A stretch of 64,000 bases of DNA from Paenibacillus cellulositrophicus (GTDB lineage Bacteria; Bacillota; Bacilli; Paenibacillales; Paenibacillaceae), in NCBI RefSeq assembly GCF_009363095.1, contig NZ_CP045295.1:620001-684000 (forward strand), written 5' to 3'. This document shows, piece after piece, positions 1 through 9,276 of this stretch (its first letter is position 1; each line of letters starts with the position of its first letter). The notes beneath the pieces were generated by a model. The model ran no database searches. It was not told the DNA's origin and was given only the letters and a program-made list of their open reading frames with translations. Made by a program: the position numbers and the translations under genes.

Positions 1-1820
1 GACAAGGATGGGACAGCGCCCTCCCTTTCCAGAACCAGCTTCATCAAGCTCTCCATCGCCCGGTCATCCAGATCGCACCCGACGTAATAAACCTTCCCTT
101 TACCATAGGTGTGAACAGTAACTGCCGGTGTTCCGCTGTAATAATGACTCTCATAATCCGCGAGGATCTCAGCCCCTTCCAGCTTAAGCACATCGCACCA
201 CATGGAAGCGGTGCCGTCTCCGAACTCTCCGCTCACGGATACGGTCCGGCCGAAATTAACCGAGTCATACTCTTCCAGCTTAACGCCTGCCAGTCTCCGG
301 AACAAGCCCGGCAGAGTCAAAGTCGTCATTCGGTTATTCCAGGTACGTGTTCCCGACCGGAACGTGATAAGCAGCGAACCGCCGCCTGCCACATATGACT
401 CACATTTGTCTGCGATCTCTTCCGTCATCAAATTAAATGCCGGCATCAGAACAAGCTTGTAAGGCGTAAAGTCAGTCTTCACGCTGACCACGTCTACGCC
501 GACATGCTGCCCGGCAACTGCATCGTAGTAGCCTGCCAGCAGAGCTTCATAACTGAAGTTCCGGTTATGAGGCTGAGCGCGGTGGCTCCACACTTGATCA
601 TAGTTTTTAATGAGGGCTACGGTATTGTTGTTGGCGGCCCCTACGAACAGGGGGGACAGTTCTTTGAGTTCATGTCCGATCGCGGTGATCTCCCGGTACC
701 TTCTCCGGCCGACGCCGTCATGATCAAGGATGCCGTGCCAATACTGTTCGATGCCGACCGTGCAGGCCCGCCAGCGGAAATAGACCATGGCATCCGCTCC
801 ATGCGCGATCGCCTGATAGGTCCATAAACGAAGTTGTCCCGGCTCGGGCGTATCGCCTAACGAGTGCCAGCCGCACGGACCGCTCTGCTGTTCCATCATC
901 CAGTAGTTTTGATTTTTGATGCCGCGCATCAGATCATGGGCCATGGCGACGGTTAAAGGCGAAGATTTGCCCCACATATTATTCGGATAGTTATCCCAAG
1001 AGATAAAGTCAAGATCCTTGCCTAGATCGAAGTAATCGATCTCGCTGAAATGACCCATCAAGTTATGGGTGATCGGCAGGGAGGTGCATGCACGAATCTC
1101 TTCGATTTGAAGCCGCTGATAGGCGGCCGTCGAATCGGAATAGAATCGGCGGTAATCGAGCTGCATACCCGGATTATGGTTATAAGGTGTGGACATCAAT
1201 CCGCCGGAACCGCCTTGGCTGAAGCCGTCGCTTGCGGCATACGTGGGAAGCATAATTTCTTCCCAGCTGCGGTAAGTATGGCTCCAGAACACGGTTCCCC
1301 ACTCTTCGTTCAAATTGTCGACGGTGCCGTACTTTTCGCGGAGCCAGATCCGAAAGGCATGCAGATCGCTCTGGCAGTAGCACGGACCGCCGAATTCGTT
1401 ATCGATCTGCCAAGCAACGATGTGCTCATTGTTTTTGTAATGCTCGGCCATGACACGGGCAATGCTTGCGGAATACTTCTGATACACCGGATGATTAACG
1501 CAATAGTGCCTCCGTGTACCAAAACCTTTGGTTAAGCCGTGGACATCAACGGGGTACATATCCGGATATTTGTCCATCAGCCACTTGGGAGCCGCCGCCG
1601 TCGGTGTTCCCAAAATGATCTTGATCCCTTCCTTGGCCAGTACCTCAATGGCATGGTCGAGCCACGTAAAGTCGTACCGTCCTTCCTCCGGCTCCAGTTT
1701 GGCCCAGGCGAATTCCGCCAGCCGGACAATGTTGATATTTGCTTCCCGCATCATTCGGGCATCAACGGCCCAACGTTCTTCGGGCCAATGCTCAGGGTAA
1801 TAATCCACGCCGAAATACAT
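1..1820 (-). CDS. Beta-galactosidase, GH42 family (C-terminus outside window)
   Basis: Hydrolyses terminal beta-D-galactosides. About 606 residues are visible; the stop codon lies beyond base 1, so the gene is cut by the window edge. The start reads MYFGVDYYPEHW, the usual opening of the GH42 TIM barrel, with a GGAGGAG ribosome site just upstream. The motif DNEFGG near residue 142 supplies the general acid/base Glu, and MMEQQSG near residue 310 carries the expected nucleophile Glu. Residues about 390-600 look like the trimerisation domain. No signal peptide is seen, so the enzyme is probably cytoplasmic. It is divergent from an AraC regulator at 1958, which likely controls it (inference). Family assignment is firm; substrate is not known. 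Confidence 0.93.
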   Translation of the reverse strand, partial: MYFGVDYYPEHWPEERWAVDARMMREANINIVRLAEFAWAKLEPEEGRYDFTWLDHAIEVLAKEGIKIILGTPTAAAPKWLMDKYPDMYPVDVHGLTKGFGTRRHYCVNHPVYQKYSASIARVMAEHYKNNEHIVAWQIDNEFGGPCYCQSDLHAFRIWLREKYGTVDNLNEEWGTVFWSHTYRSWEEIMLPTYAASDGFSQGGSGGLMSTPYNHNPGMQLDYRRFYSDSTAAYQRLQIEEIRACTSLPITHNLMGHFSEIDYFDLGKDLDFISWDNYPNNMWGKSSPLTVAMAHDLMRGIKNQNYWMMEQQSGPCGWHSLGDTPEPGQLRLWTYQAIAHGADAMVYFRWRACTVGIEQYWHGILDHDGVGRRRYREITAIGHELKELSPLFVGAANNNTVALIKNYDQVWSHRAQPHNRNFSYEALLAGYYDAVAGQHVGVDVVSVKTDFTPYKLVLMPAFNLMTEEIADKCESYVAGGGSLLITFRSGTRTWNNRMTTLTLPGLFRRLAGVKLEEYDSVNFGRTVSVSGEFGDGTASMWCDVLKLEGAEILADYESHYYSGTPAVTVHTYGKGKVYYVGCDLDDRAMESLMKLVLEREGAVPSL

Positions 1821-1957
1821 GGGTATCTCCTCCGATATGTATCATTATTTTGCTTGAAAATATCTTATTGAACCTATTATATTATTAATCATATGGGGCT
1901 TAAATCATAAGATTTTGATACTATAGTATAACAATTATGCTAAAAGGAAGCTGAGAT
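1821..1957. promoter_or_regulatory. Divergent promoter region between beta-galactosidase and AraC regulator
   Basis: AT-rich 137-bp gap that must hold both promoters. A perfect 12-bp palindrome ATACTATAGTAT lies at 1918-1929, about 30 bp before the regulator start, and could be an operator or overlap a -10 element. Its function is inferred only from position and symmetry. Confidence 0.45.
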
Positions 1958-2797
1958 ATGAGAATCAATTATTTCATTCCTAGCCCGCGCTTCACGAACC
2001 TCATTTGTTATCCCGAGTCGTTCGGACATTATGCAGATGAGCCATCACACAGTGAAAACCGGACGCACGGACTCTCCACTTATAATTGGCATATCGTCCG
2101 CGGCGGAAAAGGATACATTCAAGTCGGTGAAACTATCCTGGAACTTGGCCAAGGTACCGGCTTTCTATGCGGCCCCGGTGTTCCCCAGCGGTATTATGCC
2201 GATCAAGACGAGCCTTGGGATATCCGGTGGGTTCATTTTACGGCTCCTGGTCTTAGTACGTTACTTCAAGGGAGAGGTGAACGGGAGGCATGGGTATTTT
2301 CGTGGGAGGGAGCGGACCGGCTTGATCGGCTGTGGTCGGATCTTCTGGCCACCGGCATTCACCCGCTGCAGGAAGGCGAAGCACGGTTGTCCGCGATGCT
2401 GTACGAAATGCTTGCCGAATTCATCATATACATAGACGGCTCGGAAGAACGTCCTCAGCCGGGGATGCGCACCAAGCTGATGGAGACGGCGCAGTGGATT
2501 AGAGCTCACAGCCATCAGCCTCTTACGCTCGAGCAAATGGCGAGCCAGGCAGAGTACAGTCCCTCCCATTTCAGCAGGCAGTTTCACGTTTTGTTCGGCA
2601 AAACGCCGATCGAGTTTTTGAACGAATGCCGTATTCTACAATCCAAATCCCTGCTGATATCAACCGGTTGGACCGTGAAAAAGGTCGCGGAGACGGTCGG
2701 CTTTGCCAGCAGTACGTACTTTATTCAGCGTTTCCGCAAAAACGAAGGCATGACGCCAGAGCAGTTTCGGGAACTTCGTGGCGTTCACGTCAAGTGA
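1958..2797 (+). CDS. AraC family transcriptional regulator
   Basis: 279 residues. The N-terminal part (about 15-150) has the cupin-like pattern of an AraC ligand-binding domain, with GKGYIQVGE and a FLCGPGVPQRY stretch. The C-terminal part (about 175-275) has two helix-turn-helix units, including SPSHFSRQFHVLFGKTPIEF and VAETVGFASSTYFIQRFRK, the hallmark of the family. It starts at ATG after AAAGGAAG. Being divergent from the GH42 gene, it is probably the local activator of galactoside use. The ligand is unknown. Confidence 0.9.
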   Translation: MRINYFIPSPRFTNLICYPESFGHYADEPSHSENRTHGLSTYNWHIVRGGKGYIQVGETILELGQGTGFLCGPGVPQRYYADQDEPWDIRWVHFTAPGLSTLLQGRGEREAWVFSWEGADRLDRLWSDLLATGIHPLQEGEARLSAMLYEMLAEFIIYIDGSEERPQPGMRTKLMETAQWIRAHSHQPLTLEQMASQAEYSPSHFSRQFHVLFGKTPIEFLNECRILQSKSLLISTGWTVKKVAETVGFASSTYFIQRFRKNEGMTPEQFRELRGVHVK

Positions 2798-2816
2798 TGC
2801 GTTATTAACGGGCGTC

Positions 2817-3785
2817 TCAATCCTCACAGACGGTTAGAACTACGTTGCCTTTCTTGTGGCCTAGCTCAACATAGGCATGTGCCTCGGCGGCTTGCTCCAG
2901 CCGGTAACGACGGTCGATGACCGCCCGGAGCTGACCCGCTTCGATCCGATCCTTCAGAAAGGCCAAGTCTTTCGCGTTTTCCTTCATATTTCCGCCAATC
3001 ACCTTCTTGCTGCTCGTCAAGCTGGCCCACAGCCCGCGAACGATGATCACCGGGTTCACATGATAAGCCCGAAGGTAGACACCGTTGGGTGCCAAAAGCT
3101 TGACGCATGCTTTAAAGGGGCTTTTTCCCACCGTGTCGAAAATAATATCGTAAGGCGGGCCGTCATTAGGCAGCTGCTGTTTCGTATAATCCAAAACCCG
3201 ATCGGCTCCGATTGACGTCACCAGCTCTGCATTCGAAGCGCTGCATACTCCGGTGACTTCCGCTCCAAAGTGCTTTGCCAGCTGCACGGCATACGTCCCG
3301 ACGCTGCCTGAAGCACCATATACGAGTACGCGCATGCCGCTTCTTATTTTCCCTGCTCTGAGAAACTGGAGCGCAGTGAGGGCGCCAACCGGAACGGCAG
3401 CCGCCTCTTCAAACGTCATATTCTCCGGCTTTAGCGCCACGCTCCCCTCCTCGGGCAGGCATTTGTATTCCGCATATGCACCAAAGCTGCTGCCACAGGC
3501 TGCGTAGACGGCATCCCCTGGCTTGAAGCGGGTAACGCTTGACCCCGTGGATTCGACCACACCGGTCAGTTCAAATCCGAGAATCCGGATGCGCTTCGGT
3601 CTCCACAATCCGTTGAACAGTCTTGCCAGAAAAGGGTCCGCCCTGCGTAATCGCCAATCTCCTGCTGCAGCGGTTGTAGCATAGACCTTGATTAATATGT
3701 CGCCGGCTTTAGGGGCCGGCTTGGTCACTTCCTTGAGCTGAAGCACATGTGGCGGTCCGTATTGTTCATATACGATGGCTCTCAT
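2817..3785 (-). CDS. NAD(P)-dependent alcohol dehydrogenase / quinone reductase-like MDR protein
   Basis: Medium-chain reductase of about 322 residues. It opens with [20 protein letters not shown] and has the Rossmann motif [20 protein letters not shown]. The catalytic and structural zinc cysteine clusters of classical alcohol dehydrogenases are not apparent, so a quinone oxidoreductase/enoyl reductase-like activity with NADPH is more likely. An in-frame start 24 codons upstream exists, but the ATG at 3785 follows a GGGGGG site and matches the family N-terminus. The gene overlaps the end of the upstream membrane-protein gene by 20 bp, suggesting translational coupling. The substrate cannot be read from the sequence. 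Confidence 0.87.
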   Translation of the reverse strand: MRAIVYEQYGPPHVLQLKEVTKPAPKAGDILIKVYATTAAAGDWRLRRADPFLARLFNGLWRPKRIRILGFELTGVVESTGSSVTRFKPGDAVYAACGSSFGAYAEYKCLPEEGSVALKPENMTFEEAAAVPVGALTALQFLRAGKIRSGMRVLVYGASGSVGTYAVQLAKHFGAEVTGVCSASNAELVTSIGADRVLDYTKQQLPNDGPPYDIIFDTVGKSPFKACVKLLAPNGVYLRAYHVNPVIIVRGLWASLTSSKKVIGGNMKENAKDLAFLKDRIEAGQLRAVIDRRYRLEQAAEAHAYVELGHKKGNVVLTVCED

Positions 3786-4458
3786 TTTTTCGCCCCCCGT
3801 GTTGTTTTCGGACCTGTCCCTGCGCTGCTTCCTGACTCCGTTCTGACCAAACCGCATAACCCATACCTGCGAGAGCGATTCCCATCGGAACCGCCAATAC
3901 CCGATCCAGCGGGTGTGGAAGCAGTGATGAAGCCAGTGTCGACACAGCGGCGCAAGCCAACAGAACAGCTGTCCAGCGCGGGAGGATCCCGGCGCGGAAC
4001 GTAGCTATGCCAAGCAGCAGACCGCCGAGCACATACAACCCACCACCTACAGGTGCTACTCCGGGCAGGAGCCCAAGGTTGGACACGGCTGATGATCCGG
4101 CAAAAATCCCTAAGTACCCCTCCACGAAACTCGGTGCATCCGCAGCGATAACCGGTAAAACAAAAGCTTCTACAAAGGTGAAAGCAATTGTAGCTGTCCA
4201 AAAGAGACCAAACAGGAGAAAACCGGCCAATCCGGTCCACCCGGCTACACGGACTTGCCTTGTATAAATTCCGGTTATGCCGAGCAGTCCGAGCAGAGAC
4301 ATCGCGAGGGTCATGTAATGGACGATGGCCCAGGCCTTTGTGGTAACGGATGATAGAATTTCAGGCGGATGAATTGCCTGGATGACGATAAAAAGAATGC
4401 CCGCCAAGATGGCGGATAAACCGCTCCAACGAATGACGCGATAAGCTGTTATGTTCAT
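3766..4458 (-). CDS. Multi-pass membrane protein, DUF4386-like
   Basis: 230 residues with about six hydrophobic segments, starting [20 protein letters not shown] and ending in a basic cytoplasmic tail. No catalytic motif is visible. It has the look of small integral membrane proteins that travel with MDR oxidoreductases and LuxR/MalT-type regulators. It sits between the 96-residue gene and the MDR gene in one operon, with the MDR start inside its last codons. Function unknown. Confidence 0.75.
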   Translation of the reverse strand: MNITAYRVIRWSGLSAILAGILFIVIQAIHPPEILSSVTTKAWAIVHYMTLAMSLLGLLGITGIYTRQVRVAGWTGLAGFLLFGLFWTATIAFTFVEAFVLPVIAADAPSFVEGYLGIFAGSSAVSNLGLLPGVAPVGGGLYVLGGLLLGIATFRAGILPRWTAVLLACAAVSTLASSLLPHPLDRVLAVPMGIALAGMGYAVWSERSQEAAQGQVRKQHGGRKNESHRI

Positions 4459-4522
4459 ATGGTTTTCTCCTCTTGTTTTTATTCTTGTCGACGATTAGCA
4501 AGTTCTGTTCACTCCGGTATAT

Positions 4523-4813
4523 TTACTGACAGCCATCTTGTGTCCTATTAATCTCTGGTGGTGACTCCGGCTGTGGTTCTAGCCGGATGACTGAAATCAG
4601 CCGCAGGTTGAGATCGCGGAATCTTCTAAGCAAGCCGTATAAGGCGGGTTGATCGGCCACAGATCCGGTCAAAATGGATGTTCCATCTGGCTCTTGATTG
4701 AGACGAAGTCCCTCGAACCCGTCAGCCCACCGGTCGCCGAGATATCCCTGAAACCGAATCTCATACCGTTCAGGCTCATTTGGATTATCTGGTATATCAT
4801 GTGTTTCGTTCAT
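4523..4813 (-). CDS. Small conserved protein of unknown function
   Basis: 96 residues, soluble and acidic. The centre reads GLRLNQEPDGTSILTGSVADQPALYGLLRRFRDLNLRLISV, a pattern I associate with small proteins next to LuxR-type regulators and oxidoreductases: a beta hairpin followed by a helix, perhaps a small ligand-binding fold. The ATG at 4813 follows a GGGAGG site. It is first gene of the unit running to 2817. Its role is unknown. Confidence 0.72.
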   Translation of the reverse strand: MNETHDIPDNPNEPERYEIRFQGYLGDRWADGFEGLRLNQEPDGTSILTGSVADQPALYGLLRRFRDLNLRLISVIRLEPQPESPPEINRTQDGCQ

Positions 4814-4908
4814 TCAACCGCCTCCCTTAATTTCCTTTCCATTTCATGTCGTGGTCAGTCTCCTTTCATCGTGCCGCTCTGTTCCTAAATTGAAGATACA
4901 AGATCATG

Positions 4909-4938
4909 TGGTGAGACGGCATCACCAGATGTGGTGAT
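4909..4938. promoter_or_regulatory. Clustered TGGTGA sites upstream of the 96-residue gene
   Basis: Three copies of TGGTGA lie within 30 bp: 4909-4914 and 4932-4937 on plus, and 4922-4927 inverted. The last two form a perfect inverted repeat, ATCACCA-gatg-TGGTGAT (4921-4938). The position, between a MalT-like regulator gene and the operon it probably serves, suggests an activator site; this is inference. Confidence 0.45.
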
Positions 4939-4977
4939 TTTAAATGGTCACCGTACATTCATTCGAAGTAATTGGCA

Positions 4978-5003
4978 TAAAAAAGAGCCCCGATCCTGGG
5001 CTT
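4978..5003 (-). terminator. Rho-independent terminator after LuxR-type regulator
   Basis: On the minus strand AGCCC-AGGATC-GGGGCT is followed by a run of T, 40 bp past the regulator stop codon. It separates the regulator from the downstream operon. Confidence 0.7.
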
Positions 5004-5044
5004 ATTCCTTCTTCCAGGTCCGGAGCTATACGAAAATCGCTATG

Positions 5045-7759
5045 TCACAAGTCATCAAGCTCTTCGGCGCGCCTTACGGCTGCCCGACGGTTGTTCACCT
5101 CAAGCTTGTCATAAATGTTTTTGGTATGCGTTCGCAGCGTATTCAGCGAGACGTGAAGCTCACGTGCGATTTCAGGCCCGCTCAAATCGGTTTTGAGCAG
5201 ACGCAGCACGTCCCGCTCCCGTTCGCTCAGCGGCTCCCCAACTGCCTTTTTCGCAGCCGATCCGCTCCCCTCCTTGCCAAAGGATAGCAGAAGAAGCCGC
5301 ACATAGTTTGGACAGATCCCTCCATGCCATGCTGCTTCCAGCAAAGCGGCCATCGGTTGGCCCTCGTCTGCAAAAATCCGAACGTACCTTTCCGGCTCTG
5401 CCAGTGTCAGGGCACGCTCCAGCGGCGCAAGTGCGGAGGACATGTCACCTTGGCTGTGATGAGCAAGGGCTTGAAGGATCAAAACTTCGATTTGACTCCC
5501 CGTCCTTCCGCTGTCTGACGCTGCTTGGGACAGGCGTTCCAGGAATCCCAACGTTTTCTGAATATGTGCAAGGTTACTTGGATGCCGGTGCAAAAGTACC
5601 CGGGCCAGAGTTATGTGCTCAAATTCGCGCAGATAGTGCAGGTCATCCGATGTGGATAGACCCTGTTCGTGTGCCCACTCCGCAGCCTCGCCCCATCTAT
5701 TCAGAGCCAGCCACACGCGTGCTTTTAAGGCCGACACCGGACGCACGTTTGGAAAAAAATCACCGACATACCGCTGCTCAGCCTCTTGCAGTATTTCAAG
5801 CGCGCCATCCAAGTCTCCTTGCGATTGCCGAATACGCGCCATAGCTACCCGCCAGCGATACGGATATTGGGGCAGACCCATTTGCTCACCCAACTCCTGA
5901 CTTCTGTGCAGATGCTGCATGGCGGCGTCCAAGTCCCCCTTCTCCCGGCTTAGCTCGCTCATTCCGACGTACATGTCTGCTGTGCCCCGCATTTCAGGAG
6001 TACCCATCTCGGCAGCAAGCAGTAATCCATTCTGAAAGATATCCATGGCCTGGCGAAGCCGCCCCAACGCTATGTTTATATCGGCCAGAGCGATGGAGCC
6101 CCCGATCGCGTCTGAGATGTTCCCTGCCCGCCGGACATTCGCCATTCCCTCACTGAACATCCGGTACGCCTCCTGAAGATCACCGCTCGTCCAGGCCGCA
6201 AGACCAAGGAGCGCGGCTGCCGCGCCGCGCCGAAGATGATCGTCCGCCGGAACGAGTTCAAGTACTCTCTTCGAATATGTAATGGCGGCGGGTATATCCC
6301 CCATGGCCTGGGCATAAGCGGCGCGGTATCCGGCAATGGTGCCCGGAAGGCGGCGAAATTCCTCCTCGTCTACGTAACACATATCGGTTGCTGAAGTTTC
6401 CGGCGTCCTATCCAATGAGGAATTCTCCAGCCACCGTTCGGCATCGCGCAGCCGTTCCTCTGCCCCTTCCACCTGGCCGACGGCAAGTAACGCCCATGCA
6501 TATTCAACGCTGAGAACGGGCCTATGGCGAATGATTTCCTTGGGCAGCGCCTGAATCCACCCGAGTACTGCGGATTCCTGCCTGTTCCTGCGCATGGTTG
6601 CCCAAGCCTGCTCGATCAGATCCGCCGCTCGCGGGAAATCTTCGGCGGCCAACGCGTGCCCTATTGCTTCAGCGTAGGAGCCGTGCCGTCCGTACCACGC
6701 ACTCGCACGCCGATGCAGTTCAGGAATGAGGTCAGGCTGATCCGTTCTTAAATGTATGGACAGCACTTCACCAAAGAGATGGTGATAGCGATACCACTGC
6801 CGCCTGTCATCCAGGGGTACGATAAAGAAGCTGCCCTGCTCCAGCGATTGAAGCCGAACTGCCCCTTCGTTCTGGCCGGTAACGGCATCGCACAGCGGGC
6901 CATGCAGCCGATCCAGAATCGAGGTCTGCAGCAGGAAATTGCGGACATCGGCCGGCTGACGCTGAAGAACCTCCTCGACCAAATAGTCGACGATGTACCG
7001 GTTGTCTCCGGCGAAGGAACGGATAAAAGCGGGAATGTCCTTACGTCCCTGCATCGAGAGAGCCGCGAGCTGCAGCCCCGCGATCCAGCCCTCGGTACGA
7101 TGATCCAGCGCGTCAATATCCTCTGCTGACAGATGCAGTCCCATCACCTGATTGAGGAACTCGGCTGCTTCGCCTGCAGTAAAGCGCAGGTCGGTGTCGC
7201 GCAATTCGGTTAAATGGCCGCCGGCGCGAAACCTGCTGAGGGAAAGCTGCGGGTTTTCCCGAGTCGCGATCACCAGGTGCATTTGCGGCGGTAAATGCTC
7301 GACCAGAAACGCGATGGTATGATCGATCTGCCGGTCTCCTACAGCATGATAATCGTCCAGCACAAGGACGAATTCAAACGGTATTGTTGAAATTTCATTC
7401 AGCAGCATTGTTAGCATCGATTCGGCTTCCGGTGGCGGTTGGGATTGGATTGCACGCATTACCGCTTCTCCGAAATGCTGCTCTATTGTCTGCAAAGCAG
7501 CGACTAGGAGCGTAAGCAGACGCAGACTATCCTTATCCCTTTCGTCTAAAGACACCCAAGCGACAGGCCGTTCACAACCGGCAGCCCATTCGCTGATCAG
7601 TGTCGTCTTGCCAAAGCCGGCTGAAGCAGAAATTAAGGTCAACTTGCGCCCCATCCCCGCCTTCAGCCGCTCAATCAGACGCGGCCTAGAGACGAGCCTC
7701 GTTCGTGGCTGCGGGATGTATAGTTTAGTAGATAATACAGGAAGTTCCGGAATATTCAT
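5045..7759 (-). CDS. LuxR family ATP-dependent regulator (MalT-like, STAND type)
   Basis: 904 residues, the usual length of MalT/LAL regulators. Starts MNIPELPVLSTKLYIPQPR. The NTPase has Walker A SAGFGKTTL (about 46-54), Walker B FVLVLDDYH (about 130) and a winged-helix region. A long helical TPR-like stretch (about 400-820) follows, and the C-terminus carries a LuxR helix-turn-helix: LSERERDVLRLLKTDLSGPEIARELHVSLNTLRTHTKNIYDKL. Such proteins bind an inducer through the TPR part, hydrolyse ATP and activate transcription. Its neighbour unit (4813 to 2817) is the likely target, with clustered TGGTGA sites between them. The inducer is unknown. Confidence 0.9.
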   Translation of the reverse strand: MNIPELPVLSTKLYIPQPRTRLVSRPRLIERLKAGMGRKLTLISASAGFGKTTLISEWAAGCERPVAWVSLDERDKDSLRLLTLLVAALQTIEQHFGEAVMRAIQSQPPPEAESMLTMLLNEISTIPFEFVLVLDDYHAVGDRQIDHTIAFLVEHLPPQMHLVIATRENPQLSLSRFRAGGHLTELRDTDLRFTAGEAAEFLNQVMGLHLSAEDIDALDHRTEGWIAGLQLAALSMQGRKDIPAFIRSFAGDNRYIVDYLVEEVLQRQPADVRNFLLQTSILDRLHGPLCDAVTGQNEGAVRLQSLEQGSFFIVPLDDRRQWYRYHHLFGEVLSIHLRTDQPDLIPELHRRASAWYGRHGSYAEAIGHALAAEDFPRAADLIEQAWATMRRNRQESAVLGWIQALPKEIIRHRPVLSVEYAWALLAVGQVEGAEERLRDAERWLENSSLDRTPETSATDMCYVDEEEFRRLPGTIAGYRAAYAQAMGDIPAAITYSKRVLELVPADDHLRRGAAAALLGLAAWTSGDLQEAYRMFSEGMANVRRAGNISDAIGGSIALADINIALGRLRQAMDIFQNGLLLAAEMGTPEMRGTADMYVGMSELSREKGDLDAAMQHLHRSQELGEQMGLPQYPYRWRVAMARIRQSQGDLDGALEILQEAEQRYVGDFFPNVRPVSALKARVWLALNRWGEAAEWAHEQGLSTSDDLHYLREFEHITLARVLLHRHPSNLAHIQKTLGFLERLSQAASDSGRTGSQIEVLILQALAHHSQGDMSSALAPLERALTLAEPERYVRIFADEGQPMAALLEAAWHGGICPNYVRLLLLSFGKEGSGSAAKKAVGEPLSERERDVLRLLKTDLSGPEIARELHVSLNTLRTHTKNIYDKLEVNNRRAAVRRAEELDDL

Positions 7760-7919
7760 GGATATAATCCCTCGTTAAACCCATTTTTGCTCATATCAAT
7801 CCGCATCCGAAATAGCCCCATTCTATGATTTATATCCATCATGATATCTTTAATCGAATGTTTCCACCACTAAAAATTAAATGGATAATCGGCTGCTTTT
7901 TCACCTTCAGTGAATGGTT

Positions 7920-8543
7920 CTACGACGATGACCGCGGCATTCTTTCCAGCATTCGTATCACTGCCCATACTGCAAGCGTTGCAATGATTGCAACGATGGC
8001 TGATCCGCCGGCGTGCAGAAGCAGCAATGGAGCCCACAGAATGCCGAGATAACGGTGCACCACGCGCATCCTCTTGTTACGAATTCTTTTTATGAAGAAA
8101 CCGTAACCGGCAATCATTAATAAGATCGTGAATGCGGAAAGACCGGTAAATATTTTATGATCACCTGGCTTGGTTATCAAAAAAAATAAACCGTGAGCCG
8201 TGACGAGCGTTAGAATTATCCAACCCAAAAGCTTGTGCACGCCGTACAGAAATTTCCCGGTTTTTCGCACCAGCATCGAAGGCGATTTCATTTTCTTTTT
8301 AAACCAGACCCAAGAGAAGCTGGCCGCACCGAGAAACACAGCGAGCGTTCCCAGGAACTTAAAAATTTCCGCGCCACCTTCAGGCCGCTCTTCTCCGCGA
8401 GAATGTAACCCACGTCCTTCCGGGGGTGCCAAGAGGTGATCACCATTACTGTGAAAAGAAGAAATATAAAAATAGTAAGCTAAGAGCAGGACGGCAGCAA
8501 CAGCTGCTATGATAGCAGGGATCCAAACCTTTTTTGTTTTCAT
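7920..8543 (-). CDS. Membrane protein with b561/ferric-reductase-like histidines
   Basis: About 207 residues: an N-terminal membrane segment, a charged extracytoplasmic loop containing several His, then four hydrophobic segments. Conserved-looking His residues occur in GVHKLLGW, VTAHGLFF, VVHRYLGI and LLLHAGG, spaced as in di-heme cytochrome b561/ferric reductase-like membrane domains. The ATG at 8543 follows AAAGG at good spacing; a GTG three codons upstream is less likely. Heme binding is inferred from the His pattern. It appears to be a single-gene unit. Confidence 0.72.
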   Translation of the reverse strand: MKTKKVWIPAIIAAVAAVLLLAYYFYISSFHSNGDHLLAPPEGRGLHSRGEERPEGGAEIFKFLGTLAVFLGAASFSWVWFKKKMKSPSMLVRKTGKFLYGVHKLLGWIILTLVTAHGLFFLITKPGDHKIFTGLSAFTILLMIAGYGFFIKRIRNKRMRVVHRYLGILWAPLLLLHAGGSAIVAIIATLAVWAVIRMLERMPRSSS

Positions 8544-8631
8544 GGGCTGCACCTTTCATAGAGAATTGACTTCACTATAAAAGAACAAGATTAAAAACCG
8601 ATTAGAATCCGCTGTGATGTTGACGGCAGGC

Positions 8632-8666
8632 AAAAAAAGAAGAGCGCCGCAGCATGCCAGCACTCT
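8632..8666 (-). terminator. Terminator of the three-gene unknown unit
   Basis: Minus-strand hairpin AGAGTGC...GCGCTCT followed by TCTTTTTTT, directly after the 8683 stop codon. Confidence 0.65.
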
Positions 8667-8682
8667 CCTATCCCTTAACACT

Positions 8683-9276
8683 TTACCCTTGCTTATCATT
8701 ATTGATATTAATCGTTGAATGTTCATTCAATTTAATGATCCGGGATGAAATGCTGCTTATGATCCGTGCGGAAAACGTACTTGCGATCAGGCACACCCCG
8801 ATGAATACAAATATTTGCGGTACCTGCGTGCTGATCACATTCTCCAATTGAATGAAATTCAGCAGCAGCGGTACGGAAAAGGAAGCAATATTTCCGCAGA
8901 ACACCGCGGTGACCAGCAGGTAGAACGACTTGTTGTCCTTAAAGTGCATCCCGGTGTCGGTATCCGTGTTTTTAACCAGCAGGAAGCTGGTTACACCTCC
9001 TACGGACCCGCACAGCGTCATGGTCAGAAAATAAATCTCTCCTTCCGACAGCGCCTGAAAAAAGACAAGGCGTGCCAAATACCACAAGATCAGCAGCAAT
9101 GCCACAAGACAGCCGACCTTAAACGCCGCATCGACATTGATCAGCCATAGCGGCTCCTTTGTTGGCTGGGGAGCAGCCGCCTCTTGGGAAGACGGCTGCT
9201 GAACGGCCATAGGGGCTGAATCCAGCATCGGGGATGAAGCTAAGGGAGCATGTATCGGAGTGGATGGATCATCCAT
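8683..9276 (-). CDS. Membrane protein of unknown function (third gene of unknown unit)
   Basis: About 197 residues. The first 40 residues are rich in Pro, Ala, Ser and Gln and look unstructured. Four hydrophobic segments follow: VGCLVALLLILWYLARLVFF, a Gly-rich one around MTLCGSVGGVTSFLL, FYLLVTAVFCGNIASFSVPLLL, and IFVFIGVCLIASTFSARII. No known motif was recognised. The chosen ATG overlaps the stop codon of the upstream gene (ATGGATGA); a TTG 15 bp further upstream is also possible. The overlap implies translational coupling, so it probably works with the two genes before it. Confidence 0.7.
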   Translation of the reverse strand: MDDPSTPIHAPLASSPMLDSAPMAVQQPSSQEAAAPQPTKEPLWLINVDAAFKVGCLVALLLILWYLARLVFFQALSEGEIYFLTMTLCGSVGGVTSFLLVKNTDTDTGMHFKDNKSFYLLVTAVFCGNIASFSVPLLLNFIQLENVISTQVPQIFVFIGVCLIASTFSARIISSISSRIIKLNEHSTININNDKQG

